In this document: positions 6,128-6,285 of the stretch, one piece after another | Position numbering within the stretch: position 1 is the first letter of the stretch | Layout of the letters: each line of letters begins with the position of its first letter | NCBI GenBank assembly: GCA_030652635.1 | Contig: JAUSPW010000057.1 | Span: 1-6,285, forward strand | Reading direction: 5' to 3' | Origin: Pseudohongiella sp. | Lineage (GTDB): Bacteria > Pseudomonadota > Gammaproteobacteria > Pseudomonadales > Pseudohongiellaceae | DNA length: 6,285 bases | Program-made: the position numbers and the translations under genes | Notes under the pieces: generated by a model | Told to the model about the DNA's origin: nothing | What the model saw: only the letters and a program-made list of their open reading frames with translations | The model's database searches: none

Positions 6128-6187
6128 GGTTTTTTCCTTAAACAAACTCAGAAAGCATCAGCGGGGGAAGATACTTTAGCCTTGCCA

Positions 6188-6201
6188 TTACAAAAATGCA
6201 A
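6188..6201. promoter_or_regulatory. Imperfect dyad TTACA-N4-TGCAA, possible second operator
   Basis: TTACA (6188-6192) and TGCAA (6197-6201) form an inverted repeat with one mismatch around 4 bases. It lies about 20-30 bases downstream of the expected transcription start of the repressor gene. The half-site resembles the TACA core of known BlaI operators more than the perfect dyad at 6227-6248 does. It is short and could be chance in AT-rich DNA. Confidence 0.2.
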
Positions 6202-6225
6202 AAACCGATTGCCCCACGGCCCCTA

Positions 6226-6253
6226 ATAATATGATTTATTCCATATTAATCAA
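6226..6253 (-). promoter_or_regulatory. Putative sigma70 promoter of the blaI-type operon
   Basis: On the minus strand TTGATT (6248-6253) and TATTAT (6226-6231) are 16 bases apart. They match the -35 and -10 consensus at 4 of 6 and 5 of 6 positions. The surroundings are very AT-rich. Transcription would start near 6219, giving a leader of about 90 bases before the GTG at 6127. This is the best promoter candidate upstream of the repressor gene. Confidence 0.55.
6227..6248. promoter_or_regulatory. Perfect dyad overlapping the promoter, candidate repressor operator
   Basis: TAATATG (6227-6233) and CATATTA (6242-6248) are a perfect 7-bp inverted repeat separated by 8 bases. The dyad fills the spacer and touches both the -10 and -35 hexamers of the putative promoter. 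A bound dimeric BlaI-type repressor would therefore block RNA polymerase. BlaI-family operators are short AT-rich dyads, though the staphylococcal consensus is built on TACA/TGTA half-sites, which this is not. Assignment to this repressor is inferred from position. Confidence 0.5.
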
Positions 6254-6285
6254 TACGATAAAAGAACAGCAACATATAGGACTGT

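Overview
The window looks like chromosomal DNA from a gammaproteobacterium, probably free-living and perhaps marine. The support is a typical proteobacterial RibF, a PII protein of the gammaproteobacterial GlnB/GlnK type, Sec signal peptides on two exported proteins (one a likely outer-membrane barrel), and moderate base composition. The genus cannot be fixed from what is visible. I see no RNA genes, CRISPR arrays, insertion sequences or clear intrinsic terminators.

Layout. Bases 7-975 (minus) encode the riboflavin kinase/FAD synthetase RibF. Upstream on the same strand, 1038-1277 encodes a two-helix small membrane protein with a strong ribosome-binding site and a plausible promoter. Diverging from it on the plus strand are an unrecognised two-helix membrane protein (1453-1914), a secreted serine alpha/beta hydrolase (2109-2822) and a PII signal protein (2889-3227). 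The PII stop codon overlaps the stop of the convergent minus-strand gene cluster.

The right-hand half (3224-6127, minus) is a compact, probably single transcription unit. In transcription order it holds a BlaI/MecI-family winged-helix repressor, an M56 (BlaR1-type) membrane metalloprotease overlapping it by 8 bases, an exported beta-rich protein predicted to be an outer-membrane barrel 27 bases further on, and a PaaI-like hotdog thioesterase 8 bases after that. Upstream of the repressor is a sigma70-like promoter (TTGATT-N16-TATTAT). Its spacer and box edges are covered by a perfect inverted repeat, TAATATG-N8-CATATTA, a natural candidate for the repressor's operator.

How it may work. By analogy with BlaR1/BlaI, the membrane protease would sense an envelope signal, inactivate the repressor and derepress the operon. 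The proteolytic module is complete, but the protein lacks the C-terminal penicillin-binding sensor domain and no beta-lactamase is present. Instead, the predicted periplasmic loop carries a compact His/Cys cluster (HCHENC..H), and the co-transcribed cargo is an unknown barrel plus a thioesterase. This is the most interesting part of the window: a BlaI/M56 circuit apparently wired to something other than beta-lactam resistance. The signal and the barrel's function remain unknown.
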